A stretch of DNA of 64,000 bases from Gaeumannomyces sp. JS-464 (GCA_002197995.1 NGZR01000003.1:4154001-4218000), one strand, 5' to 3'; shown: positions 1 through 11,498, numbered from the stretch's first letter. The notes: generated by a model not told the origin, from the letters alone. Program-made: numbers and translations.

Positions 1-388
1 ACCAACCAAAAAACACCAAACGCCACCATATGCTCCAAGACCCATCCCCCATCCGAAGGAAAAAATGAGAATGCTGGAAAATAAAAGAGGCCCATGAAGG
101 CCAAGCAGAAGTACAGAAGAAAACATGTGGTATAAACAAACAGTGAAAAGAAGAAGGGAGCACCCTTTGTGGTATGCTCCATCCAAAAACGCCGTGTAAA
201 TGCTTTCCCAATATTTTATCCAAACCTGAACACCTAACCTCAACCTGGGTCCCTAAAAAAACAAGTCGGTGCAATGGTGGTGCGGGTGATACATGCCCCG
301 ACCCCTTAAATTTGGGATACGAGTGCGCCGTGAAGAGAGAGGGTAATGATATGTTGTCGCAATTGCTGTGTTATATTCTGCAGCGGTC

Positions 389-2766
389 TCAGGGGAGGCT
401 GTGCTGGGGGTAGTTCTGGTCTGGCTTGACGGTCTGCATGCTGGCGAGCTGAACGTCCGTGTAAGCGGGCCACACGATGAGCTTCTGCGCCTTGTCGATG
501 ACCGAGAGGGTGGTGAATCCGTGGCCGGGTCCGAACTGCCCGCTCCAGCCAGAGCTGACCGTGTACTTGCCGCACTGCTTGGGCGACGTCTCAGGGACGC
601 CCGCCTTGGATCCGCCCATCTGGGTGTAGCTGCAGGGAGTCGGAGGGGTGCCGTCGTTGCGGTCGATACCGAAAGAGACCTGGCAGGACGAGTCGGAGCC
701 GTCGCAGACGCGCTTGAACTGGACAATCGTCCACTGGCCGGGGCCGGCTTGGCCGGGGGCGCCCGGAGCAGTCTCAGCGCCGGGAACTCCGGGCACTGCG
801 CCTCCAGCGCCACCGGGTCCGCCAGGTCCACCGGCACCACCGGCTCCTCCAGGTCCGCCGGGACCGCCGGGACCACCGGAGCCGGTGGGAGGGCTGTCGG
901 GCGCATCAAGTCCGCTAGAGCCGCCAGCCCCTCCCGGGCCACCAGGACCGCCGGGACCGCCTGGACCTCCGGGACCGCCAGGGGAGCCAGGGCCGAGTTC
1001 GTCGGGTCCCCCTGGGCCGCCGGGACCACCCGGGCCACCTGGGCCTCCGGGGCCGCCAGGAGAGCCGGGGGCGGGAGGCAAATCGAGATCGCTAGGCCCC
1101 CCAGGCCCTCCGGGCCCTCCGGGTCCACCAGGGCCACCGGGCCCACCTGGGCCACCTGGACCACCGGGAGACCCAGGAGCAGGAGGCATACCAGGTATAT
1201 CGGGACCGCCAGGACCACCCGGACCTCCTGGCCCTCCTGGGCCGCCTGGACCTCCAGGACCTCCGGGACCTCCCGGCGACCCAGGAGCAGGAGGCATACC
1301 AGGTATATCGGGACCGCCAGGACCACCCGGACCTCCTGGCCCTCCAGGGCCCCCTGGGCCACCTGGGCCTCCGGGGCCACCTGGTGAGCCAGGAGCGGGA
1401 GGCATATCCAGACCCTTAGGTCCGCCGGGTCCCCCTGGTCCACCCGGGCCACCAGGGCCACCAGGCCCGCCGGGAGCACCAGGGCCGGTTGGGAGTCCGG
1501 GCAGATCGATAGCGCCAGGAATACCAGGACCTCCAGGGCCTCCGGCGCCACCGGGACCACCAGGGCCGCCGGGCCCGCCAGGTCCACCAGCAGCACCAGG
1601 AGCATCAGGACCCCGCTTGCAGCTCCGGGACCACCTGCGCCCCAGGTCCTCCAGGTCCTCCAGGTCCCCCCGGCCCGCCAGGTCCGCCAGATGGCGCAGG
1701 AACGCCACCAGCGGACGAGCACGAGCATTTGGCCGGTTCTTTGCCTGGCGTCGAGGGATCGGGTGCGCCAGTCGGGCCGCCTGGGCCCCCGGGCCCGCTG
1801 GGACCGCCAGGTCCACCCAAGACATCAGCACCAGGCCCAGCAGGGCCTCCAGGCCCACCTGGACCACCTGGGCCACCTGGGCCACCTGGGCCTCCAGCGC
1901 CGCCGGGTCCGCTAGCGTTAGGAGCCGGCATGGGGGCGTCCTTCGGGCTGGGAGCAGGAGGCATGTCGGGGCCGCCAGGTATGCCAGGCACTTCGGCTCC
2001 AGGGCCACCAGGACCCCCGGCACCGCCCGGACCGCCAGCGCCTCCTGGCCCACCGGGTCCGCCAGGTGCAGGGGCGCCGGGTACTTGAGCTCCAGGGCCG
2101 CCAGGACCACCGGGTCCACCTGGGCCTCCGGGGCCTCCAGGGCCGCCGGGAGAGCCGGGGGCAGGGGGCATGTCAGGCTTGTCTGGACCGCCGGGACCCC
2201 AGGACCTCCAGGCCCGCCGGGCCCACCAGGACCGCCAGCGCCGCCAGCACCGGGAGGGGGGCTGCAGGGCCGCTCTTCTGGCCGTCGATGATAATTTCGG
2301 AGCCGTTTGGCGGCATGCTTCCACCAGGCTTAGGATCCTTGCAATCTTTTGCTTTGCCCTTGCCCTTCTTGCCCTGCTTCTTTCCCTTTTTCTTGTCCTT
2401 CTTTTTCCCCTTTTTGTCTCCCTTTTTCCCCTTCTTTCCCTTCTTCTTCTTCCTCCCTTGGTCTTTTTGTTTGTGGTCGGGGCCGTCTGTAGGAGCAGCA
2501 TCCCCGGGCCCTGTGCTTTGAGGCACGGCTCCCTCCTTGGGTGGTGGTGGCATAACTTGTGTTTTTGACTTCTCATCGCCGGGCTTCCCCCCTGCACCCC
2601 CTAGCATCTTGATAATCTCGGCGGGATCCGGTCCTCCTCCCGGCGCAGGCGGTCCGCCTGGTGCTGGTGCTGGGGCATTGGAAGCTTGTGCGACTGATGG
2701 CTGGGTAGGGATGGGTAGTGAGTGCACCGCTGCTGCGAGCAGGGCGACTGTGACCGCCAACCTCAT
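389..2766 (-). CDS. Secreted collagen-like protein with Lys-rich segment and C-terminal Cys domain (frame-broken)
   Basis: Begins at the ATG ending at 2766 with a clear signal peptide ([16 protein letters not shown]). A Pro-rich stretch and then a very basic Lys/Gly tract ([18 protein letters not shown] type, about residues 95-135) follow. The next roughly 500 residues are Gly-every-third (GGP)n repeats with interruptions such as [13 protein letters not shown]. The last 110 residues form a compact domain starting [13 protein letters not shown], with four Cys and a [11 protein letters not shown] motif, resembling small secreted proteins of Sordariomycetes (from memory of the family). Four single-base shifts split the frame: at the G6 run 2256-2261 and the C4 runs 2197-2200, 1640-1643 and 1611-1614. 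Adding one base at each restores an unbroken repeat. I infer one gene of about 790 codons, probably cell-wall or matrix associated. A decayed gene is the alternative. Confidence 0.75.
1065..1496 (-). repeat. 108-bp tandem repeat inside collagen-like gene
   Basis: The interruption motif (PPAPGSP followed by GGP triplets) recurs every 108 bp, that is 36 residues. The anchor ccaggagc or its variant begins at 1065, 1173, 1281 and 1389. The units at 1173 and 1281 are near-identical over more than 60 bp, so expansion is recent. Confidence 0.8.
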
Positions 2767-4507
2767 GGCGGCGACTGTGCTGCGGCGGATGTATGTGTGC
2801 GTATAAGTTTGTCGGATGTTGCGATGGCTGAAAAGACGTCCGGGGTGATGCCGTGTCTCGAGGCTTGATGTTTGATCTGGAGTACGACCAAATCACTGAA
2901 CAAACTAGATGGACATGGGCATATCCCAAATAGCTGCGGTGCCGGTGAGGGCAGTAATCTCTTTTGCAAGCTATTGCGCAAGGCTGTTGATGATGGGGTC
3001 GTAGTGAAGTCGTTTGGTAGATGAGGAGAAACTAAAAGGGAAGACGGATCGGAAAGCGGGTCGAGGCATGGTGTTTTAACAACTTCAAGACTTCGAGCCC
3101 ATCCGTATCCATCACAGACCTACCGGCCCGCCCGGCTGATAGCAGCATGGAGTAGGGAGACCACCCATGCCGATGCCGGGGGCGCGAGTGCATCGCCATA
3201 CTCGCAGCCCATACGCGACCGGGCGGCACCTCATACAGTCAGAAGGGTTATGCGTTTGGGCGACAAAAAGCAAGCATTTTCCATTCACGTCAAGTGCAGT
3301 GCCGAGGTTACGGTGTTGGCTGTGTGTGTCGGGTCGAGTTGGGGGTTGTTGTGTTTGTTGTTGCAGGGTTGAAGAGCGGCGGGCTGCTGCGGCGTTGCCC
3401 TCTCGCTTCTGTCAGGTTTTACTACACGCTGAGTGACAAGGGCCGCATAGCCCAGCCGATTGTGGTGCATGCGATCTTGCACGCACGTCACTGCCCGGCG
3501 ATGTGCCGTGTGCGGCGCCCAGGACAGTGCCATTTACCCGCTTGGCACCCTGGGTCAACCAGTGCGCCTTAATTTTAGCGCACACTACGACAGGGCCGGC
3601 ACTCTCCTGCCAATGTATTGATACGTGCTCCCGAACCCGCGAGTGGAGAAGCGTGCAGACGCAGTCGATGTTGCATTCCCAGTGACCGTCCTTAACCGGT
3701 TGTCAACCGCTAAAACTTAACACGCCCCATTGGGAAGGCCTTCGTTTGCGGGAAAGAAACTTAAAAAGGGTTGCTGGCAACCAGGAAAGCGTGCCGTCAG
3801 ATGAGCGCCAGCCCGTGGCATGCTTTCAGGGGCACTGGGCGGGGGGCTGCTTACTCCACCCTGTATGGCTCAGCCGCACCCAACTTACTCCCCATCCACA
3901 ATCGTTACAGTGAGCAACTCGCAAACAAATCCCATGTTCCTGATCGGTGCCGCGTTTAAGGCTTCGTGCCGCATTCTCGAAACCGGACCTTGAATAGGTA
4001 CTAGCTCGGCTTGGGCTGCTTGACCGGGCCGATGACTTCGCGCTGACCGTGAGAAGCCGTGCTGGTGGATGGCCGAACGGTAAGGCCTGAAAAGTTGATG
4101 GTTGGCTGCGTGTTGGCTGCACGGCGAAGCCGGTTGGTAAGGGCTGTGCTGCCTCAGACAATCCTCCTCCCCATCACTGCCAGCTCCCAAATAACAACAG
4201 CCAGCAGCGGGTGGCCCAGTACGACTTCTCGAAGCTACGCTTTGCGACTCCTCAGGTGCGACTTGTGGTGTATGTGGTAGATCTTGCGAGAGTCTGGTCA
4301 TGCAGATTGAGCCCGGATAAGCGACCCTCGACAGGCTCGCTTGCCCCTGCCGCTGGCAAGTGTCGCCTTCAAATCAGGAGGCGAGCAAAAGAGAAAGGGG
4401 AAAAACCATACATTGTGACTGGACCATAGATTCAATCGACGCATGTGATTCGTTGCAACCATTCGGGCCATTGCGGTCTTGTGTTGTTGCATTCTATAAA
4501 CGGCAAT
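2767..4507. other. Intergenic region, collagen-like gene promoter side
   Basis: No convincing gene is seen. Open frames here are short, without recognisable domains, and overlap on both strands. The first few hundred bases form the 5' region of the collagen-like gene. Confidence 0.5.
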
Positions 4508-4900
4508 ATGCCCTCATATGATACAGTCAATCTCCGCATCGAGATCGACAGCCCAGCCGCCACCGTGTTCGAGACCATCTGCAAGCTGCCGGGCTACGGG
4601 ACATGGCTGCCCCGCGCCGGGCTTTAAAACGGCACCACCGACATCACGAACTCGCCTATGCGCGTGGGTACCCCATACACCGACGCAGCGGCACGCGGCA
4701 CGGCGAGGTCGACAGGGTTCTAGGCTTATCGATGTCGCGGTAGCTATGAGGGTGCGCGAACAGGACAAAGGTGGTAAAAGGAACGGATCGCAGGGCAGCC
4801 GGTGCCGGACCGGGAGGTGAGGCTATAATCCCCGTCTGGGCTGTGTTGGGACTGGCCGCCGACCTGGTTGCCTCGGTCTTCCAAACAAACGGAGAGACGG
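4508..4900 (+). pseudogene. SRPBCC (START/polyketide-cyclase-like) protein relic
   Basis: The ATG at 4508 opens a reading frame (MPSYDTVNLRIEID, then AATVFETICKLPGYGTW) typical of the N-terminal half of fungal SRPBCC small-molecule-binding proteins. An in-frame TAA at 4625-4627 interrupts it. The same frame then continues with NGTTDITNSPMRVGTPYTDA to a TAG at 4721, and a frame-shifted LCWDWPPTWLPRS-like piece follows near 4845-4890. A CAA-to-TAA transition would explain the first stop. No substrate can be named. Confidence 0.55.
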
Positions 4901-5133
4901 AGAACAACGGACAAACTTAATAAGGTTCTGGAAACGTAGGGCCAAAAAAGAGGTCTTTGGGAGGGTAGCCAAAATCACATAGCTTGTAAATCCAGTGGTT
5001 GTCATCGGATGGCTTACAACACCTCACGTCCGGGGTGCTAGTCGGCGATGAGGGGATAATGGGAAATCGAGGGCGCAATAAAAGCGAATGTCCAAACGGC
5101 ACTGGCTAGCCATCTAGCAAAAGTGAATGTTCA

Positions 5134-5242
5134 CGACAACGACAAGATTCGAACTTGTGCGGCCGAAGCCATTAGATCGCCCGACACCTGTGATCAGGTG
5201 CACGATTCGAGTCTAACCCATTAACCACTCTGGCACGTTGCC
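5134..5242 (-). tRNA. tRNA-Ser(CGA) with intron
   Basis: Acceptor stem GGCAACG/CGTTGTC pairs fully with one G-U. The D-arm contains AGTGGTTAA, the anticodon stem TTAGA/TCTAA carries a CTCGAA loop (anticodon CGA), a long variable arm closes with a TTCG loop as expected for serine, and the T-arm is ACAAG-TTCGAAT-CTTGT. An intron of about 27 nt, itself able to form a hairpin (CACCTGATCACAGGTG), lies just after the anticodon. Confidence 0.9.
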
Positions 5243-5612
5243 TGTTGCAATCATGGTGGGGAACATGGCTTCTGCTACTATGATATTTCTTCGATCTTCC
5301 ATGCTCAGCAAATGATCGCTCCATAGTAGTACCTAGGCTCTGGGCAGTGTCTGGCTACTACCCCTGCTGGAATCGAGGAAATGGGTGGTGGTTTTGTTCA
5401 GCTCCCTGCTATGGCATCGCAGAATTAAAAGATTAAATTTCAAGATATGAAAATTCGTCGAATGTTTGGGCACTTCCACAATTTCCCCGCCGTGTCACGA
5501 AAAAAAAAACGCAGCAGACAACCAAGGAGCGTGAGCACACCCATATAAGCTTCTGCTAGAAGCTCACACTGCACCCACTCCACCAGGTCATCTGGCGCAG
5601 TGATCCACCGAA

Positions 5613-5684
5613 GGGTGTGTCGTATAGGGGTTAGTACACTTCGTTGTGGCCGAAGAAACGCAAGTTCGAGTCTTGCCACGCCCA
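5613..5684 (+). tRNA. tRNA-His(GTG)
   Basis: A 72-nt cloverleaf: acceptor GGGTGTG/CACGCCC, D-arm GTA/TAC, anticodon stem CTTCG/CGAAG with loop TTGTGGC (anticodon GTG), T-arm GCAAG-TTCGAGT-CTTGC, discriminator A. No intron. Confidence 0.93.
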
Positions 5685-5900
5685 GAAATTTTTGCCCCGC
5701 TTCCTTTTTTCTCTCATGGCATGGTCGCGCTAGTTCCCCGCCTTTTTTAGCATCGCGCTTTTTTGCACTCCCACGTCCCAGGGATTCCCGACTCTGTCGA
5801 CCAGACTTTTGCTTCTATCGAGTGTCTGGGCAGGCTCGTATTCTCGCCCGTTCGCCCGAATGCGGACTCACGTCCACTTTCCCTCATCGGGATCAATCAT

Positions 5901-7354
5901 CTAGGAAACCTCCAACAACCAGCCATCAGCCTGCTTCTGTCCGTCCGCCGTCGAGCCTCCCCACATAAAGGACCCCTTGCCCTCGAGACACGACGCCGCT
6001 CCAAAGAATGCAATCGGGCCCGGGTGTGCCTTGCCCTCGTGCCCCAGCATCTCAGTCGGCACGGTCTCGACCTCGGACCACGTCAGCGACCCGGAGTCGA
6101 CGCCCGGTAGCTTCTCGCGGATGGCGTCTTTGATCGACGACGGCGTGAATGCACTGGAAGGCAGCTGCAGTGACCACACGTCCGGGTGGAACTCCTGCTC
6201 CTCCTTCGCCTCTCCCGTGCCGCCCCCGAACATATACACCAGATGCCGTCGGCCGTATCCCGTTGAGACCGGCACGAGCGCCCCGCCGTCGCGCGCCTTG
6301 GGTCCAGGAGCGAGCGGGTTCGAAGGAAAGTCGACGCGCTCCCATCGCAGCGTTTTCTCGCGGTCCTCGGCGGACCCGCCCAGTTTGAGAAAGTATACCG
6401 TCGCGCCGAGCGAGGAGCTGCTCCCATCGATGCCCGGATCGGCCGAGACGACAAAAAGCGTGCCATCCGAGAAGGCGACGTTGGCCGCGTCGGGCGAGGC
6501 GACCCGGCGCCGACGGCAGCTCCATCCAGGCCAGGGTGTTAAAGTCGTACAGCCATGTCTCGGCGCTGGGGCCGGCGGCGGTGCGGCCGCCGTGCATGAT
6601 AAGGATGTCCTGGGCCTCGTCGACAAAGACGGCATGGTCCCAGCGCGGGGCGAGCGACGCACCGATCTGTACCGACGCGTGGATGCGCGCCCACTTGAGG
6701 CTGCCCGCGTCCCATAGCCAGATCGTCGCGGCGTCGTCGACGGCCGCCTTGTCGGGCGGGCCGGTGCCTGACGCGTTCACGCCGCCGTGTATGAGCAGGT
6801 AGTTGCGCCTCGCCGCCGCCGCGTGGCGCGTGCGAGGCTTGGGAACGAGAAGCTCGCCGGTCGTGGCGTCCTTGAGCGGGAATGCGGGGTAGCGATCATG
6901 GCTTCGCTCCGAAGGGACGCTGTCGTTGGCGTCTTGGGTGGAGGGAACGGCGGCCGTATCGCCACGGGGGCCGCTGGACAGCGAGATGGCGTGTACATCC
7001 GTATCGCAAAGCTGGCCGTCGGATTGTTCGCCGCCGAATATGTACGCTCTGTCGCCAATCACGGTGACGGTGTGGTGGGATCGTGCAAGGCTCGATCTGA
7101 TTGAATCAGCCACGGTTGAGGTCAGCAAACGGCATGTCCCTCTAGCCCGTACGCCCTGCAGTGTGGAGATCATGGGCAACAATAGCTTCGGGGTCAGGAC
7201 TCACGAAGTGGTCTTGCTCCAGCGGCACCGTGACCTGGCTGAGCGTGCCCTTGAGAGGGCCCGTGGGCTTGGCCACTGCCACAGCGGCGGCCGCCTCGAC
7301 GCCCGTCATCACGACCTGCTCGGCCGCGATCGCGCCTGCTGCGATCTCTGCCAT
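5901..7354 (-). CDS. Kelch-repeat protein (frame-broken)
   Basis: Starts at the ATG ending at 7354 (MAEIAAGAIAAEQVV). The first exon ends at about 7205 before a GTGAGT donor, and a CTGAC branch site and CAG acceptor near 7097 lead to exon 2, though the phase is off by one. Exon 2 shows Kelch blades: HHTVTVIGDRAYIFGGEQ, RTRHAAAARRNYLLIHGG, RWDHAVFVDEAQDILIMHGG and RHLVYMFGGGTGEA. Near the GGG run at 6503-6505 the frame changes; removing one base joins the two halves. It stops at 5901, giving about 470 residues. Kelch propellers are protein-protein scaffolds. No catalytic domain is attached, so its role is unknown. Confidence 0.75.
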
Positions 7355-7845
7355 TGTTGTCGACCTCGTAGGCCCCAAGTGCGGGTGTCCGGGAGTCTGT
7401 GATGTGAAGGCTGATATAGATTACTGGAAAGTTGGTGAGCGCAGCCCAAACAAAACACCATTGGTAGGTAGCCTTTCGAGGGACACGCTTTTTGATCAAC
7501 CCCTTGGTCAAACACCAGAGATGCCAACGGAGGTCGATCGGCCAACTCGATCGATCCCGATGACGTAGTGGGCGTCAAGGCAAGTTCCACACCACGTGAC
7601 CAGATGTATCCCCTACCTTTGACTACGGTTGATGCAGCCCCCATTCTCTGGGCGGGCAATGAGTGCTTCGTTTTCTAAGCTGGTAGGTAATTCCAGGGTT
7701 GTTGCACCACCATGCCGTCTCCCCGACGGTATTCTCGGTTGTCCTGTTCCGAAGAATTGCGCCAGCACCCGATTCTTTCTCCTCGGCTCAGCAGAGCACT
7801 CCCTCAAAGTGAACTAACCGTCCTTGGTCTCTTTGTCTGTTCAAC

Positions 7846-7879
<34 letters not shown>

Positions 7880-8060
7880 CATATCTGGTAGGGACATATT
7901 TTTAAATTTGAAAATTCCGGGAAATGAATCCCTCCTGCCAATCGCCCATGTTTTCCCAAAATCGCGCGTCTATCCGCATCCTTAAGGCCCTCAATATCCG
8001 CTCTCTAGTCCTTTTCACCTACAATCAGCTCTGCTCCCCCATACCAATCCGGTGGCCCAT
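7355..8060. other. Intergenic region with 32-nt poly(A) tract
   Basis: Upstream region of the Kelch gene and 3' side of the next gene. It holds an uninterrupted A32 run at 7847-7878. No gene is seen. Confidence 0.6.
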
Positions 8061-9095
8061 TCATCGCCGCGCGAGTCCGTACATGGTCTGCCAGTCCACT
8101 TCTAGGAGATCGTCACCCGCGTAGGCCGAACCCACCGGCTCCGTCTCGATCTCGAGAGTTTCTTCGTGGGATCTGGTGCTGCATCCGCCAGGTTTGGCTG
8201 CGTGATGATTGCAAAGACCACGTGCATCGATGTGATCCTTCGACACAGTCCAGATGCGGAGTGACTCCATGGACGACTCGACAAGCCACCGCAATCTGAA
8301 GCCCATGGCGTTCTGGAGGAATGCCCCGAGGCTCAAAGTCCAGCAGTCAAAAACCTTCTTCGGGTCCGGACCCAGCACAATCTTGAGCTCTTTTAGACGG
8401 CCGTGCATCACCATCTGCTCGAGAGCGGGCCCGATGTGCAGCTTCGGGTGTCGGAGCGTGTTGCCAACCTGGATGCTGTACATTGCTTTCGTAGACTGGA
8501 CCTCGACGTTTATCCGAAGCTTTCGCATCCAGTCGCGCGGGCCGTTCTTTACAAGGTAACGCCGGCAGAGCTCCTCTGACGTTTCGCTGCCCAGGACCAC
8601 GTTGAGGGTGATCTCGCCACCGAACATCCTCTGGATCATGAACGATACCATTTCGTGCATCTGCTTGGATGTGAGTAACAGGGACAGCGCATCTTGTGCG
8701 TTAGGCCCGTCATAATTGGGGAGCTGCGGAACGGGGCGGCCGCGAACGACGGGCGGCTGGCCACCTGGGAAGAGGACATATCGAATGATCTCTAATAAAA
8801 GCTCCGGTGGGATTCTGGGAAGGAATGCCCTTCCTGGCTCGCTGCTGCCTTGAGAGATAACAGTCTGATGTTCTATCAGCTCTGTGACTTTGGACGACTG
8901 AAGGACTCCGGTCGGCGGAGGTCTGTCCGATCTCCGCCGCTCGCCGTGGCCTTGTCGCCAGAGAGGCTTTCCAGGCTCCATGATCAACCTGCGATGGTTG
9001 TGCCAGGAAGTTTTAGCACTTGGAAAGGATTGGAGGAAGTCGTTTAATAAATCGAACGAAGACTTCGTTGAGTTGAAAGGCACAGTTAGTGACAA
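8061..9095 (-). CDS. F-box-like hypothetical protein
   Basis: An uninterrupted 344-codon frame without introns. The segment FLPRIPPELLLEIIRYVLFPGG (about residues 92-113), followed by DALSLLLTSKQMHEMV, resembles the N-terminal F-box-like helix pair of many fungal proteins (LPxELxLEI, then L..CK). The remainder, with LRINVEV, LKELKIVLGPD and MESLRIWTVSKD, looks like a degenerate leucine-rich fold. F-box proteins recruit substrates to SCF ubiquitin ligases; here this is inference from a weak motif. Translation could instead start at Met 39 (MEPGKPLW, about 8981). Confidence 0.65.
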   Translation of the reverse strand: MSLTVPFNSTKSSFDLLNDFLQSFPSAKTSWHNHRRLIMEPGKPLWRQGHGERRRSDRPPPTGVLQSSKVTELIEHQTVISQGSSEPGRAFLPRIPPELLLEIIRYVLFPGGQPPVVRGRPVPQLPNYDGPNAQDALSLLLTSKQMHEMVSFMIQRMFGGEITLNVVLGSETSEELCRRYLVKNGPRDWMRKLRINVEVQSTKAMYSIQVGNTLRHPKLHIGPALEQMVMHGRLKELKIVLGPDPKKVFDCWTLSLGAFLQNAMGFRLRWLVESSMESLRIWTVSKDHIDARGLCNHHAAKPGGCSTRSHEETLEIETEPVGSAYAGDDLLEVDWQTMYGLARR

Positions 9096-10166
9096 GTGAA
9101 GAGAATGTGATAATTATCGGCAAATAGATGGGAAAGATTGGTTTTATTGATCTGCCCACTTCAACCTCAAATGAGCGCAAATACCTGATTCTTGTCGCAG
9201 CCTTCACGGACGCGGGAAACCTCTGGGTGAATAATTCGAGTTCCGCTCTACGGTATCAAGCCGAATGGTTGTGGGAATCACCAAGATTGAGATAGATAGA
9301 GACTTCTGTTGACGCTTTTGCGTGAGAAAAGAACTGCAGCCAACCTTTCTGTCTAGGTGATCCGGATGCATATGCTAGAGGGTTGCATAGAAAAGTATCA
9401 GTCGGAGATGTTGCTTGGAATTGTCTGCCCTTTGATCCCTTCAAGTCTCTCATTGATCTTCGGTAAAGTTGAGGTAGAAGGTACATCTAACGATAAAAGG
9501 ATTGTGACGGGAAGTGACCATTGAGAAGTGAATATCGACAACTTGCCTGGGGGAGGGCGGGATTGGAGAAGAGTGATGCCGGAAAGGATACAAGATGAAA
9601 AGATGGAAGAGGGACGGCTGAAGGCGGTCCAGGCCTACCTACCAATGAGGCCGAATGTCTATGCTGAGCCTGACAATACCAGGAAGCGTAGTCAACGAAT
9701 GCAGTTCTGGCACGCCACCAGGGATGCCATAAAGAGGTGCGTCTGCATCAATACTCAGGGACTGTAAAGTTTACACTATTGGCAACTGAGATGATCCTTA
9801 CGTGGTAGGTTGGAGATATTTAATTAACTTGTGCGAGGCCATTCAAGAGGTTGAGAACTTCCCACATTGCCACCAAAGATACCGAAATCCCGTAACGAGA
9901 ATTAGTCCATGCGGCGTACTGAGCTTTCCACATCATAATTCGTAGAGGAGCGGAAACCACTCCATGCGGGCCTCGGCCGACGCAGCCACCGGAGCTTATC
10001 GAGGTAAATGGGTCAACCTCTGGTCCTAAAAGCTAAACCCATGAAGTGAAAGTGAGTTAAAAGCCTTACTTGCGCTGAGCTTGTGGTTAAGGGAGGGTAG
10101 ATGGTAATGGAGATATGGTAGCTGTAAGCATGAATATGACCTGGTTTCCCATGCACCTATGGTTTT
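9096..10166. other. Intergenic region, nothing recognised
   Basis: Divergent promoter region between the F-box-like gene and the phosphatase gene. An 80-codon plus-strand frame at 9528 has no family resemblance. Confidence 0.5.
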
Positions 10167-11072
10167 ATGGAGTTGTCTACATCAGCAGCTAGCTTCGAGG
10201 ACAACATGTCGCACATTCAGCGTATTAGAATTTACGAGGGTAAAACGGTCAACGTGTGGAGCGACAAGCCCACCGAGATCGTTCCTGGTCTTTTCCTCAG
10301 CACGCTCAGGACAAAGGACAACGAGCAGCTGTGCCGCGAGCTGAACATAGTCGCTCGGGTCGCCATTTACCGACGAGGAGACACCATCCCCTGGGCCATC
10401 AGACCCAGCGGTTGCCGCCAAAGGGTCGACCAGACGGAAAAAGGCAGCAGCACGCTCTTGTGCATACCCCTTTTCGACCATTCCGACTCCAATCTCCTCA
10501 AGCACTTCCCTTCCATATGCCGATTTATCGGCAAACATGCCGACGTGCCGCCGTCCAGGGACGAGCTCGGGTCGACGCCGGATGCCGGCAATGTCAAGAC
10601 CGCGACAAAAGATGCGGAAAGCGGAGAGCACCATCAAGAAAGCAGGCGGCCCCGAGCCGTGCTGGTGCACTGCGTGATGGGAGTTTCACGAAGCACAACG
10701 GCGGTGGCGGCTTTTCTCATGCACCAGTACGGCATGTCGCGGGACGAGGCCCTTCAGCACATCTCCAAAAGACGCCCGCAGATATACCCGAGGGGGAACT
10801 TCAGAGCGCAGCTCCTGCGCTGGCAGGAGGACATGAAACGCCAAGACTTCGACCAAGCCGAGCCGGACCCGGTGGAGGAGTGTAGTGAGGACGAGGGGCC
10901 AGACGACCTCGAAGAGGAAGGCATCTTCCAATTTGAGCCTGATAACGCTGTCGACACGGAAGACCCTCAAGCAAGGCAGGAAAGAGAAGGCACAGAATAC
11001 AAGCAGATGGTGGTGCGGAGATATCATGCAGGGAACGACGGGCGCCGACACAGCGGGCCCCACAGCGCCTGA
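10167..11072 (+). CDS. Dual-specificity protein phosphatase
   Basis: Intact single-exon frame of 301 residues, or 288 if the second Met at 10206 (MSHIQRIRIYEG) is used. The P-loop HCVMGVSRSTT fits HCxxGxxR(S/T), with catalytic Cys and Arg. The upstream PLFDHSDSNLLKHF supplies the likely general-acid Asp of the cysteine phosphatase fold. IVPGLFLS near the start is the usual DSP entry motif. A 40-residue polar insert lies between the acid loop and the P-loop, and the C-terminus is acidic (EECSEDEGPDDLEEEG). It would dephosphorylate Tyr/Ser/Thr residues; the substrate is unknown. It converges with the MFS gene 426 bp downstream. Confidence 0.88.
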   Translation: MELSTSAASFEDNMSHIQRIRIYEGKTVNVWSDKPTEIVPGLFLSTLRTKDNEQLCRELNIVARVAIYRRGDTIPWAIRPSGCRQRVDQTEKGSSTLLCIPLFDHSDSNLLKHFPSICRFIGKHADVPPSRDELGSTPDAGNVKTATKDAESGEHHQESRRPRAVLVHCVMGVSRSTTAVAAFLMHQYGMSRDEALQHISKRRPQIYPRGNFRAQLLRWQEDMKRQDFDQAEPDPVEECSEDEGPDDLEEEGIFQFEPDNAVDTEDPQARQEREGTEYKQMVVRRYHAGNDGRRHSGPHSA

Positions 11073-11498
11073 AGCACCCACTGGAGAGCAAGGGGTTCGC
11101 GGTTATTGGCGTTTGAGGAACCTCGATTGCACAGGGGATTGATTCGGGGGTAGTTGGGGATCTCCGGAGCCACTCTAGGAAAGTACAGTGTACCGCCCAT
11201 CCATAATCCCTGAGCGATTGACACAATAGCGAATCTATTGGGAGTTGTACATTTTATTTGAAAATATATGCGTCTGAAGCCGTTCTCTTCTAACAATCTA
11301 TTCTATGCTGAAGGGAAAAATATTGACCATGATTTGAGGCACAAGAAACACGCCCAACATGACGGCACTGCCGCTGCAAATCTAAACAGAGAAGGAGACG
11401 GGAGAGGAGTGGGGGAGAAGAGGAACGAGAGACGTCGCTGCTTTCCCGGTAGCGGTGATGGAACAGATGCTCCTTACGTCGTAAGTCAGTCCCGAACA

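Noticed and set aside
648..2291. Plus-strand 547-codon collagen (GPP) frame
   Set aside because: It lacks a signal peptide and conserved ends, and it is the mathematical complement of the minus-strand GGP repeat.
3121..3180. 5S rRNA-like sequence (ggagaccaccca)
   Set aside because: Only a short resemblance; the rest of the 5S structure is missing.
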